A DNA stretch of 64,000 nt from Lepas anatifera. Taxonomy: Eukaryota > Arthropoda > Thecostraca > Lepadidae. A program made the position numbers and the translations under genes. Of this stretch, positions 22,260-34,139 are shown piece by piece. The notes below the pieces were generated by a model, which was not told the origin of the DNA, did no database searches, and saw only the letters and a program-made list of their open reading frames with translations. The number at the start of each line of letters is the position of its first letter. Within the stretch, counting starts at the first letter, position 1. The DNA is taken from the NCBI GenBank assembly GCA_034440635.1, contig JAOTON010001478.1:1550001-1614000 (forward strand). The letters run 5' to 3'.

Positions 22260-24059
22260 CTAGACGGCACGTCTCGCGCTGCGAGATTGACCCTCTGGGC
22301 GCGTCACGAGATATAGAAGGTGAACGTAGAAGAAATTGAAAAAGGCGTTGATTCGTGAAGAAACTTTGGAAATCAGTCGATAACTTTTCGTGTAATGGGC
22401 TCTCAAAGCCAGACCTAAATTTTGAGCCCGACGCAATTGCGTGGGCGCACCAGGGTGCCTCCACTATGCTGACCTAACCAGGTCTCGATTCAGCGGGCCG
22501 GCCTAACGTGCCCCTACCCTGCGGGGCAAGTATCGCCTGCTTCGGCCGCATCTCCGCCGTGCACTCCTCAGGACTCGGGTCTGCTGGCTTTGCTCGCAGA
22601 CTTCCACCGCTTCGCGGTGGTTTGTCTTCGGATTGTTTATTCCTTCTCTAGAAGGCCGGCCTGGCGCTGCCGGGTTCCTCCATTCCCTAGCCCGGCACTG
22701 CTGGGTTCCTTCCTTCCCTAGGCGTCCCATCCGTGCGCTGCTTGGTACACTCCCTCCCCTCTTGTGGTTTGCTTTGCCTGCCCTTCAGCAGCCTTTCCAG
22801 CATTCCAGCAAAAGTTCCCGGCAAGCGCGAGTTGGAGTGCCGGTTGTGCCTTCGGTTTCGGGTAATTTGAAGCCCATACCCTTGTTAATTTGGGCATGGG
22901 CTGCTGGTACTACACTCTCACTGTTTACTAATATCGCGTTGGCTTGTCTCTGGGTCGCCGAAGCCCATTCAGGGAAACTTATAATTTTTAAAGGGGGAGG
23001 GGGCAAACTTTAATTTCTGGGAATAGCTTTTAAGTTCACTGGGTCGCGTAAACCAATAAGTCGCTTGGTCCACCTTTCTTTTTAATTCCTTTTCTCTGTC
23101 TTCAACCATAGGCATGCTGCTCCGAAATGCGTTTCTTGCAGCGAAACTGTACTGCAATGCGTTTCCTGCGGTGAATCTGTGCCGCAATTTATATAATGTA
23201 CCCATACTGTGAAGTTCAGTGCACTTTAGCTTTGGTAGGAAGAGTCGTTTTAGCTCCCAGAGGGTAGCTTAGATAAGGTGTCCGGGCAGGCGCTGGACAG
23301 TTCAACCGCTTCGCGGTGGTTTGTCTTTGCATCGCCTGAATCCAGTATTTTTTTGCAAAATTAGAGTTTGTGGTTTTTATTAATAAGGGATCCCTAAACG
23401 TTGCAAAAATATAAATAACACATATCAATTGTTCAATGTTTCTGTCAACACTCCCGCAAACGCATTTGATTAAAAAAACACCAGTACACTTCTGAGACCC
23501 AACAACGGGTACATATCAAATATTTCATTCAAAGGGTAACCTGCAAGGGGTCACCTGACCCCACCAGGAGGCCATCGTCTGTGTACCCTATGCTCCTGGG
23601 AACACGACAGCACCAGACGAGCAACGCACCCCTAAAAAAAAACACTCTTAATAAACAACTTCTTGTTTAATATATTAAAAAAACTCCCATGGATTGACTA
23701 AAATATATCGGAGAATTTACACGCAAAATTAGAAGTTTCTGGTTCTTCTTAATGGGAGACCCCCGCCCCCCCTAAATGATGCCAGCATTTTAAATACCAC
23801 CTATCAACTGTTTAATGTTTCTACCAACGCGCCTGCAAACGCATTTGGCCCAAAAAAATCACCAGTACACCTCTGAAACCCAATAACGGGTTCATAATAC
23901 AGCTTTTTCGATCAAGAGGTAATCCACAAGGGGTCACGTGCCCCGCCAGAGGCCATCATCTGTGTACCGTTTACTGATGGGAACACGGAAGCACTAAATT
24001 ATACACTGCTAAAAGAAACCCGACGGCTGTGGCACACAGCTACAACATACCCGATAATT

Positions 24060-26580
24060 TCCTTATAGCGGAGGATCCCCCTGCATGCGCCACGGGCGCA
24101 TGACCCACGCCCCCAAAAACTCCAAAACACCCTTAAGAAACAATGGTTGGCTCGATACATGCTTAATAAAGCTGCCCAAAATAATATGAAATACGTCTCT
24201 CCATTTGTTAGCACCCTAACATTGGAGACCCGATACAGTGCAAAAAACCGCGCCCCTACTCTGCGGGGCAAGTATCGAATTGGTTGGCCGCGGCTTCGCC
24301 GTGCCCTTCTCATGGCCCAAGTCTGCTCGCCCTGCTGGCAGACTTCCACCGCTTCGCGGTGGATTGTCTCCGGTTTGTTTATTCCTTGACGGCCGGTTTG
24401 GCGTTAAAATACTCAATGACTATCTTCCAGCGAAGGATTCCCCTGCTCGCGCCGCGGGCGAACGACCCACACCAACAAAAACTAAAAATATCCTCTATAA
24501 ATAGCACTATCGTCGAAACATGTGTGATAAAACTACCGTAGATTCAATAATATTTGCCAGCACCTTGAAATCAGGGATCCTGTACAGCCGAGCCGAGCAT
24601 TGCTGTGCCACACCGCTAAAAGACACCGGATATTTCCCAGCGGAGTACCACCCTGCACGCACCACGGGTGGACAATCCAAACCTCTAAAACTAAAAAACA
24701 CCCTCGATAAACAACAGTTTGCTCGACACATGTTTACTGAAGCTGAGGTAAATTAATTTAAATACTTAATAATTTCCTTCAAACGGAGGATCACCTTGCA
24801 GGCGCCAAGGGTGCACAATCAAAACCAAAAAACTAAAAAATACCCTCGATAACTGTCCCAAGTTTCTGTCAACACGCCTGCATACGCTTTTTGTACCGAA
24901 GGGTTACCGGCACTTTTCTTGGACCTAATAACGGGTACAGATTAAGGTTTTTCCATCACGGGGTAGCCCAAGAGGGATCACGTGCCCAGCCAGGGGGCCA
25001 ACACCTGTTTACACCATGTTCATCGGAGCACGCCAGCACAAAGTCACAAACAGACAAAAGAAACCTGGCGGCTGTGCCACACAGCTAAAAGATACCCCAT
25101 AATTTCCTTCTAGCGGAGCATCCCACTGCACGCGCCGCAAGCGGACGACCCATACCCCTAAAACTTAAAACACCCTCAATGAACAACGGTTGGCTCGATA
25201 CATGCTTAATAACATTTCCGAAAATAATTTAAACTATGTCTCTCCATTTGCCAACACCTTAACATTGGAGACCCGATACAGTGCAAAAAAACGGCGCCCC
25301 TACCCTGCGGGGAAATATCACTTTCGTCAACCGCAGCTTCGCCGTGCCCTTCTCAGGTCTCAGGTCTGCTCGCCTTGCTCGACGACTTCCACCGCTTCGC
25401 AGTGGATTGTCTCTGGATCGCCTAAACACATCTTTTTTCAGGAAAAAATAGAATAATTTCCTTGAAGCGGAGGACCCCCTGCACGCACCGCGGGCGGACT
25501 ACCCACACCCCCAAAAACTAAATAAAACCCTCAATAAACATCTGCTTACTAAATACATGTTTTCTGAATTTGCTGTAAATTAAGCCAAGATAGAAAAATA
25601 CTAATTAAGTGTGTTTCAGCGGAGGATCCCCTGCACGCACCGCGGGCGGATTACCCACACCCCCAAAATTAAGAAATACCCTCTATAAATAGCACTTTCG
25701 TGGATACATGTGTGATTAAAATGCCGTAATTGAATTGGGAACACGGAAGCACTAAATTATACACTGCTAAAAGAAACCCGACGGCTGTGGCACACAGCTA
25801 CAACATACCCGATAATTTCCTTATAGCGGAGGATCCCCCTGCATGCGCCACGGGCGGATGACCCACGCCTCCCAAAACTCAAAAACACCCTCAATGAACA
25901 ACGGTTTGCTTCCTACATGTTTAATGAAACTGCCGTAAATCAACCTAAAATATTAAAATACTCCATACATTTTTCTAGCGGAGGATTTCCCTGCACGCGC
26001 CGTAAGCGGACTTCCCACACCCCCAAAAACTCCAAAACACCCTTAATAAAACAATGGTTGGCTCGATACATGCTTAATAACATTTCCGAAAATAATTTAA
26101 AATATGTCTCTCCATTTGCCAGCCCCTTAACATTGGAGACCCGATACAGTGCAAAAAACGGCGCCCCTACCCTTCGGGGCAAGTGCCACCTTCGTCGGCC
26201 GCGGCTTCGCCGCGCCCGCCTAAGGACTCTGCACTGCTCACCTTGCTCGCAGACTTCCACCGCTTTGCGGTGGATTGTTTCCGGATCGCCTGAACCCATT
26301 ATTTTTTTAACGAAAAATTAGAATAACTCCCTTGAAGCGGAGGATCGCCCTGCACGCACCGCAGGCGGACTTCCTACACCCCCAAAACTAAATAAAACCC
26401 TCAATGAACAACTGCTTACTAAATACATGTTTGGTGAATTTGCTGTAAATTAAGCCAAGATAGAAAAATACTCAATAAGTATCTTTCAGCGGAGGATCCC
26501 CCTGCACGCACCGCAGGCGGATTACCCACATCCCCAAAATTAAGAAATACCCTCTATAAAGAGCACTTTTGTCGATACAT
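24060..26580 (-). repeat. ~155-bp tandem repeats in H3
   Basis: Anchors near 24,069, 24,431, 24,640, 24,785, 25,113, 25,469, 25,620, 25,830, 25,980, 26,338 and 26,492, alternating with hairpin modules at about 24,240, 25,270 and 26,150. A direct duplication is visible: AACACGGAAGCACTAAATTA occurs at about 23,980 and 25,740. Confidence 0.82.
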
Positions 26581-26584
26581 GTGT

Positions 26585-26918
26585 GATTAAAATGCCGTAA
26601 TTGAATTGGGAAATATTCACCAGTACCTTGAAATCAGGGATCCAGTACAGCCGAGCACGTGCCCAAAAGTTGCAAAATTCAAGAGCTCGACGATCTGAGC
26701 CCGATTTTTGAAACGACATGGGTGCATTCTGGCGCGTGCCACGCCCACTCCACATACCCCACCACTGCCAAAATCTAATACGATGATGGGACCGCATGAC
26801 CGGACCCTCGTGCAAAATTTCAAGCCCCCACCTATAACCGTTTCTGGCACACTTGTCAAAAGGTGCTATGACATACGGCGGACAGACGTACGGACATTTT
26901 ATAAATTATATATAAGAA
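26585..26918 (-). repeat. Conserved Helitron 5' module of H3, outer 5' end of the cluster
   Basis: Third copy of the 5' head. Its terminus (minus-strand TTCTTATATATAATTTATAA) is preceded by GGAGTAAA of repeat R, so the host A/T context at the insertion edge can be read directly. Confidence 0.8.
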
Positions 26919-27220
26919 TTTACTCCACGATTCTGATGAAGGGCTGTGCCCGAATATATAATCTTCAGTGTTTTTTACATTTCCGGATTCGAGGGGAGAG
27001 GCCAGGGAACATCTTAACAACTCATCATGCTCCTCGCCGAAGCACTTCAAAACTTATCAACTATTTCCGTTCTTCTAAGTGTTCATGTGCGTTTACGTTG
27101 TGTGTTGTGCTTCTTGGCAGGTGCGCTGATGGAGAAAAGCGTTACCACGACCCCAAAGAGGAGGATGGTGAAGCTTCCCTGGGTTCCCAATGTGGGCATC
27201 CTGTTCGTATTGGGATGATC
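26919..27220 (+). repeat. Right half of repeat R, with hammerhead-like motif and possible Penelope-like tail
   Basis: Positions 26,919-27,016 match 39,211-39,315 almost perfectly. Near the start is CTGATGAAGGGCTGTGCCCG followed by AA: the CUGAUGA box, a stem (GGGC/GCCC) and GAA as in a hammerhead ribozyme core, with GATT/AATC able to form stem I. The position after GAA is T instead of the usual A, so it is probably decayed. Downstream, 27,126-27,220 encodes TTPKRRMVKLPWVPNVG, which vaguely recalls a Penelope-like reverse transcriptase segment. That link is weak. Confidence 0.4.
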
Positions 27221-27491
27221 CGTCCAGGGGTGTAATTTTCCCAAAATCTTTGGGGGTGCTCAGCCGGTGGAGGGGCGGCACCCCATAGGGGCGGCGGCGT
27301 TGGGGGGCGGCACCCCTTCATTGCACCAAATCTGTTATTCATCGCTTTTTGCGCCTTTTATAGCACAGAGAACATTCTATTTTAATGTTGGGCAGGTATT
27401 CTACAGCTTTTGCCAAACGTGTTTGCTTTTTAGGCGACATCCCAAAGCTAAATACACGTCTTAAAATAATCCAATCTGAGCTTTAAATCTT
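27221..27491. other. G-rich repeat fragment, no gene
   Basis: Begins TCCAGGGGTGTAATTTT and TTTGGGGGTGCTC; the same phrases occur inverted at 45,400-45,455 (CGGGCACCCCCAAAGAG...AAAATTACACCCCTGGA). It looks like the end of a dispersed element, but no target duplication was found. Confidence 0.45.
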
Positions 27492-28564
27492 TCCACGATC
27501 AGGGGCGCAGCCAGAGCTTTGGCATGGGAGAGCACACCACCTTTGAGGGGCACCCCGGGAGAGAAAGGGCACTTTTAACGTAACCTAAAAAACTTACTAT
27601 ATCTTAGTTCATATCAACTTTTGGGTACCTTTGCTCCAAGAAAAATGCAAATCAAGCATTGACGGAGAAGGAAGACTGAATTAAAACCAGAAAAAGGAAA
27701 GTGTCGCCGAAATATCATGAAAATAGCCAGAAACTACTTTCTGGGATAGATTTACGGACAAATCAGCCAACTCATGCAAGTACTTGACATCAAAGAAATC
27801 AGCGGAATCTGTGGTATCTGTCGCCAGAGGTGCAGAAACTTGCCAACTCGGCTACTGGAGTTTGTGACACATTTACGAAAATCGAGGTGCATAATTGTGA
27901 CAAAATAGCAATGCTGACTATATAGTTCAAAATCAAACCACATATTTTCTAAATGCAGAAAGAAGCGTGTAGCAAATATTTTAATATAGCAGCTCTGTTT
28001 TTTAATTGCACAGCGTACCATTAGTGACACAATATTGGTACTGTTTTCAGTTTCTACTAAAACGAGGGACCCCCGCTGCAGAAAACCCGCAAACCGCTGT
28101 CACAGTTGGGGCATTCCAGGACAAAACGACCAAAAATATTTCAATTTGACACCACCATGTCTAGAAAAAAGCTGAAACTTTGTCTCCGGGGTAGTTTTGG
28201 ACCAGAAACACGCCTGTGAGAATCTTAGCCCCCTCCGACCAATGGTGACCGAGTTATAGCCCGAGGCATTTTCGAGAGGTCACCTTGTAGACTCATCTTT
28301 GATGCTGCATAATTCAAAAACGCATAGCCTGATTAACACGTTTTGTATATCGTTGAACTCGTCTTGAACTAAACTTTATTTTTAAAAAACAAAATTTCAA
28401 AATTTGAAAAATTTTGACTTTCAATTTGTTTGACCTTTTCTTTTTGACCTAGCTTGACCTTTTCGCAGTTGAAATTGCCCTTTTAGACACCTCAAAAATT
28501 TGTCTTCATAAAATATCTTTCGATAGAAAAAAAATTAAAAAAATTCGTTCTTGCTATGAATTTC

Positions 28565-31500
28565 AAATATTTAGCACCTAAGGTAGGTATGTAGACGGTG
28601 TTTGACCACTGCTATAGTACAGCCTTATGTTTAACACCGCAAACATAGCGATTGCTTTTGTAATCGGTTGCTGGCAATCATATGGCATGTCTTTACGAAA
28701 TTTTCATCGTGTAAGTGTCAGAATGTATGACAATTAACACGCACCCACACGAGGGGTGGGCAACCGGCCTCCTCAGGTCTCTACAGGTAATAAAAAAACA
28801 CTTTCGCGCAGCGCCACCGTACTCCATCTACCTCTCACACAACATTTTGCAACTTCTGGAAAAATAATTTAGGTCAACTGGGAGGTGGTAGGTACCGTAA
28901 ATACTGAAGGCCAGCTGGCAACTGACTGGTGAGGGGGTGACCTGAGGTAGACGGTCGTCGTTATGCCTTGTGGGACATTCATTCAACTTTGGTTCCTTGA
29001 TTAACACTTCATCGTGGGAGTTGCTCATTTGGGTGGTGGGGTCGGTGTCTCCGTAAAATTCCCTTGATGACTCTAGTGAAACACCTACTCCTAAAACTGA
29101 ACTGGCAACATCTTGGAAAATATTTATAAAAATAAAAATAGCAGCCATTAGAAGTGATAGAAAATGATCAAATGTTTCGAGGGAGACGAAAGCAAATGAA
29201 CTTAATAATAATGGGCCTTTCAGCCTTAAACGAAAATTTACAAAGATGTCGCGACTTTATCAATAATTGAAACAAGTATAACTTATACTATGAGCACCAC
29301 TAACTCACACAATTACATCGTTCCCGGAGATGGAAAAATAGTATCGATATAAGGTGACCCAGTGCAGCACAGCATACGTTTGAGAGGATTCATGCAATGT
29401 AAACAAACGTGTCTGAAAGGCTTTCATTCCCAAAAAGTAATTTGAATCTGCCCATATATGCAAAAAATGTCCTGAAATCGTAACGCATTCGACTTGGTCA
29501 CTTGAACAGGCTGCCTCATGATATTTTTACAAGGTGATCATTTCATAGCTGACACGGATCCCAGTTCAAACGCCACTTCGAAAGGCTTTTGATTGGTGTT
29601 TCTTTTAATGATTAGGGGTGGGAAAATTTGAAGCAATATCGAGAGCCACTACGTGAAAATAAATAGCAAAATTTATCATGTGTTTAGCCCTTTCACAGGT
29701 CGGCTCAGCTAAATTGAACCAAGAAGAATTATTTGAAATGAAAAAGGGGGCATTTTATACATTTATATAACATTCAAAGGATGTTTTATCACTTTTACTT
29801 CTGTTTCCAAGGTCCATTGGAGGTGGTCGGGCACCCACAAATAGATATAATTCCACACTCCTGGTGCCTTGTAGAATCATTGAAGAATAAGGGAATACAC
29901 TGAGATGACTTCAACACTGACACTGACTTTATCCTGTACAAACGCATTCATTCACCTGCAATGATGGCCGTCAGATCACTCATTACTTATACTCATTACC
30001 AAATAATCTATAAAGTAAGTATGTTTAATATTACTTTTGCATTGGACATTCACCACGACTAAATTTGCGACCATTCACGCAGCACCCATAAAACACAATC
30101 TTTTTGCACAGCACGATACTGTTTGGTTCAAACATAGGCATACGAAACCCGAACCTCTCTTCCTTTGTTTGTGGAGATTTCATGAACAGTGATGCGTGTC
30201 TTCTTTAGCGCTAGTATTCTTTGAAACTTGTATTCATTTTTCCATAATCGCATCGGCGAACAGACTTTGGAGCTGTCTGGCAACATTGGCTATGTTTGGT
30301 TATAGAATTTACAAGAACTTAATTGTGCTGAAAAATGTATGCGTAAGAAAAGCATGCGTACCTTTGGCATCACGTATTTGATCTTTCACTAGACTTTTTA
30401 AACCATCGTGATATGTTGCCCGTTTGGCAGTGCTCTCGATATAGTCGCAGGCGCCCTTGCTGTGAGACGTAGTGAAAACAATTCATTTACATAATTGAAT
30501 TTTGCTTTGATATAACTTTTGCACTGGAATTAAACCTTTGCATTGCTTTGAAATCGCGTGCATGGCGGCACCATGTGAGGAAGTGAAATATATTTTTGCA
30601 TTGTGCAGCACAACTCTCCGTCAGGAGATATACATTCTTCAGGCATTTCTCTAGCTTTCATGCTCCAGGCATAAGTTCTGAAAAAAACACGAGCCATCGC
30701 AGTGCTGTGTTTGGAGGCATGTTATATCACACAGGCTCCGTGGCCTAATTGTTGTTTATCTCTGATGTTCAGTAAACCATGTAGAATGAACAGTGCACTG
30801 GGAGTGATGCCGCTAAATAGCCAGTTTTAATCACTACCGACAATGTTACATACAATCGTTTGGTCGTGTCGCCTTTGAGGTTGCTCGAGTTCACAGAATT
30901 TCTTACAGGAACTAAGTGGAAACCTAAATTTTGTGGCATAATAGGTGACAGAGGAGAGCCGTAGAAAACTAATGTTCAGCACCATTGGAACGCTCTTGTT
31001 GGGCCCAAATGGATTATGTATCTTAAAATATTGCCTTGTCAAATGTCAAAATTAGCCTCCTTTGACCTAGAGCCAGGCTTAGGTCTGTATGGAAAAAATC
31101 AAAATGTACCAATTGCCCCATGCATTTCTAATGGAAAGATCATGACCCTGACCTTGCTCCCGGTTATCGATATAGAAATCCAGCTACGAAAAATTATCTT
31201 GCTCGGCGACCTTGCTATGTAATGTGAATCTAACCACGATAGGCTAAATTTGATATTATTGATGCACCTCCCAAAGTTTTTTCGAGGTTAGGTCTCTTGA
31301 CCTGGCTTGGCGGTCTGACCTGGTATGACCCAGACCTAAAATTTTGCCAGAAGCTGCAAAAATTTCGAGTTAGAGGTACATGAAGTACGGTGGCGCTGCG
31401 CGAAGGTGGTTTTTTTACTACCTGTGGAAACCTGAAGAGGCTGGTTGCCCACCCCCTTGTGTGGGTGCGTGTTAATTCTGATATATTTTGACACTTGCTC

Positions 31501-31655
31501 GATGAAAGCTTCGTAAAGACATGCCATATGATTGCAAGCAACCGATTACAAAAGCAATCGCTTTGTTTGCGGCGTTAAACATAAGGCTGTACTACCGCAA
31601 TGGTCAAAAACCGTCTGCATACCTACATTAGGTGCTAAGCATTTAGAACTTAACC
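28565..31655. repeat. 3-kb foldback: ~330-bp inverted arms around a 2.4-kb spacer
   Basis: The left arm (about 28,565-28,890) and right arm (about 31,335-31,655) are reverse complements with high identity. Shared phrases include AGCGATTGCTTTTGTAATCG and ATCATATGGCATGTCTTTAC (left arm). The arms contain the ends of the TTAA-flanked element (28,738-31,471) plus about 170 bp of extra inverted sequence outside each TTAA. Confidence 0.85.
28734..31475. mobile_element. TTAA-flanked AGGTCA-type element (copy 2)
   Basis: TTAA at 28,734-28,737 and 31,472-31,475 flanks a 2,734-bp element with long terminal repeats: left CACGCACCCACACGAGGGGT, complement of right CACGCACCCACACAAGGGGG. Near 31,075-31,370 it carries the shared core (CCCCATGCATTTCTAATGGA, several AGGTCA/TGACC motifs). 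The spacer 28,900-31,000 is AT-rich, with no recognised gene. Short open frames inside have no homology I recognise. Confidence 0.65.
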
Positions 31656-34130
31656 ATTGCAATGGTGCCGATTGTTAGTAGTTAGCAGAAAGTTGTCGCC
31701 TAGATACCCGAAATGTGACAGTCAATTTTTTCGAGAAATACACGATTGTGGGCATATTTAAGGCCATAACGATAACGCAGATACTTTATCAAGTACTTCT
31801 CTGTCCATTTTTTCAGGTGAAATCATATTTACAGTTTGAGTGTCTTCCATTTATTGGCCCCTATTTCTTCGAATTTAGTGTTAAGTACGCCTAAAAGCTA
31901 CTAAGAAAAGTACTAAATGAATGAAAAAATAAACATAGCTGGGCAGCAATTCTACTTAAACTGCGCAACAGCGACAAGACAAGTTCGGAATTTGTATGTG
32001 ATGTAGAGCCTGCCAAAAATTCAAACAGGTGGGAAGCCACTTATTTTGAGGGCATATTTATTAGGTGTATCTGAGATAAGTGCAGGCTAAAACTAGCTAG
32101 AATAAATATTGCTGCCCATGGCTAATCCAAGATGAATGTAGGCTACTGTTAGACTGATGCACTTTCATATATCAAACTTGGTTTTTCATTCCTTGGCTTG
32201 CTTGTGCCTTAGCTTATTTGTGCCCTAGATTGGTTAGATCGATTTGGAGCTGGAGGAAGTTGGGAGAGTTGGCACCAGCAACAGGCTGGCAACAACAGGG
32301 ATTCAGGTGAGATTTCATGATCAAATTATCATATCAATATTGTACAGATAGGAAATGTGTGCCAATGCAGTCCTCCACAAAGTGTTAACACCCACACTGG
32401 AGAGGGGCCTGGCAGTGGCACTGACGTGCACTGGAGGGGGGCCTAGTAGACTTCCTTCTCATCTCAGAAAATCACAGCAAATCTCAGAAAGAAAGAGACT
32501 TCGAAAAACTCTGGTTGAGGGTGTGTTGCTTACTACCAGTGGTAGTAAGCAACACACAGGACCTGAACTGCATGGAGTTAAGGCAGGATTTTGACTACAC
32601 TGGATCTTTCTTTGGTATGTGAATTCCAATACCTCTGTACCTATTAGGCCAATAGACATAATTTTACATCTATGCAGGCTAGTTGCCTCAGAGTTTTTAC
32701 TGCAAGAAAAAACGACCAGGCAGGTGATAATCGTGGGTTGGAGGCAAATTTTAAGCATTTGATATATTTATAAAAATGGTACCTAAGGTACACTTTACCA
32801 AAATTTTTAGGTAGATCCAAATCCTATGTTAACATTGACATTTTTGTCCATTTTGTTGATATGTGAGATAGAAGTTTAGTGGGGGGGAAGCTGTGATTAG
32901 GTTTTCAAATTGTGTGTACATTCCCATTAATAGATATGTTCCCAATAATAATTATTTTCATAATTGCTACATTTAATCATGGTGAAATGTACCATAATTG
33001 GAAATACTCCTTCCAAAAATGGAAACTTCTTCAAAAAGGGAAAATCATGTCATTGAGGGAAACTGCGGTCAGAGTTGCCAATAAAAGTAGAGCGTGTGAG
33101 CGGTCGGGCGCTCCAGCGGACGATCATGCGGCTGAGCGCCCCGGCGGACGGGCTGCGGAAATGGTGAGGCGACCGGGTGGCAGAGCGCGCGGGCGGCCCC
33201 GGTGGACGGTCCGAAGGCAGAGCAGGGGGCGAAGCGAGCCGGCGGCCGGGCGCGCGGACGACTTGGCAGCCGAAGGCGTAATTTGAGGATTGCGTCGGCG
33301 AACGGGCGCGGACAGTGGGGGTCCGTCTTTGGAGTCTGCGTTGTGGCAGGCGGCTCGCCAGGACAACTCCGCATGCAGCAGACCGGCGGCTCCATCAGCA
33401 GGTCTCTCTGCTGATGTCTGCTCTGCTGATCCTGAGGTCAGCAGCCGCAGAGACTCGCTAGGGGCGGGCTGCCCCAGCCATCAGCGGACCGCCAGCACTA
33501 GTAATAGTTATGACCCCAATACTGGAAACAATGATCCATAATTGGAAATTTTCCTTCCAAAAACAAAGACATGATCTAAAAAATGAAAACACAGTTTACT
33601 ACTTTCATGCTATAATGGTTTGGTGCTTGAACCTTGTCTGCTGCAAAAAGTAAGAGACAGGTAGAGGACATTCAGCGTATTGGAAATAATATTCAAGTAT
33701 ACAATTATAATTTCCAGCTCTGTGTGACAGAGGAGGCATACGTCGCATCGAGTTTGTGACAGCCAGCATACTTTCTGCACCTCTGTCTGTCGCTATGTGC
33801 AAGATAAGACATATTAGAGTCGAAAATTCATTTGTTATGCCCACTGGTTTTGTCGTGACGAGTGAGCCCTGGTTGAACCCAGAGTTCCCCGGCTCCCACA
33901 ATGACCGTGGGAGGAAGTGTAGCATAGTGACATTGGACGAATACAATTTTTGTTCCCGGAATAATTTGGGAGATACCTTTTTAACGCGTTTAAAAGTTCC
34001 ATATTTTCAAGGATCGGTCCCAGTTGAAGTAAAGAAAAAGTAAACAGGCTGGTTGTTTGGATGGGGATGATGTGACAGGGCTGAAAATTGTGAAAAACTG
34101 GTTCTTCATTCATTGAAATTAATTAGTAGA
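31656..34130. other. E1 interior: unique sequence, a 37-nt palindrome and a GC-rich block
   Basis: At 32,521-32,557 is a perfect palindrome of two 18-bp arms (GTGTGTTGCTTACTACCA) around one G. A sharply GC-rich, CpG-rich block lies at about 33,085-33,500 and is flanked by near-direct repeats CCATAATTGGAAAT (about 32,992 and 33,536), as if inserted or duplicated. Long frames in the GC-rich block are low-complexity Arg/Gly/Ala/Pro and are not called as genes. Frame 33,756-34,043 (+) has no recognised domain. Confidence 0.55.
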
Positions 34131-34139
34131 AATCCTGGT

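Larger units (their letters stand above)
8714..26918 (-). mobile_element. 18.2-kb tandem cluster of Helitron-like elements
   Basis: Three complete 3' termini are seen (CTAG at plus positions 8,714, 14,134 and 22,260). Each, read on the minus strand, is preceded by the hairpin TCTCGCAGCGCGAGA and a short spacer. Three 5' termini (minus-strand TTCTTATATATAATTTATAA or one T shorter) lie at 26,918, 22,259 and 14,133. All share one orientation and abut head to tail. A 5' TC, a 3' hairpin 8-12 nt before CTRR, and insertion next to T without target duplication are Helitron hallmarks. Repeat R flanks the block; its uninterrupted form survives near 39,210. No Rep/helicase gene is present, so the elements are non-autonomous. 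Fragments of 5' and 3' modules joined near 18,230 suggest a fourth unit whose boundary was lost. Confidence 0.78.
22260..26918 (-). mobile_element. Helitron-like unit H3
   Basis: The 3' end is at 22,260 and the 5' end at 26,918, where it borders the right half of repeat R. The tail 22,260-22,830 closely matches that of H1. The interval 22,830-24,060 is largely non-array sequence with short ~27-bp CTGTACTGCAATGC repeats (23,115-23,180). 155-bp units and hairpin modules fill 24,060-26,580. Confidence 0.75.

Noticed and set aside
33069..33395. Arg/Pro/Ala-rich frames in the GC-rich block.
   Set aside because: Open frames on both strands follow from the lack of AT-rich stop codons.
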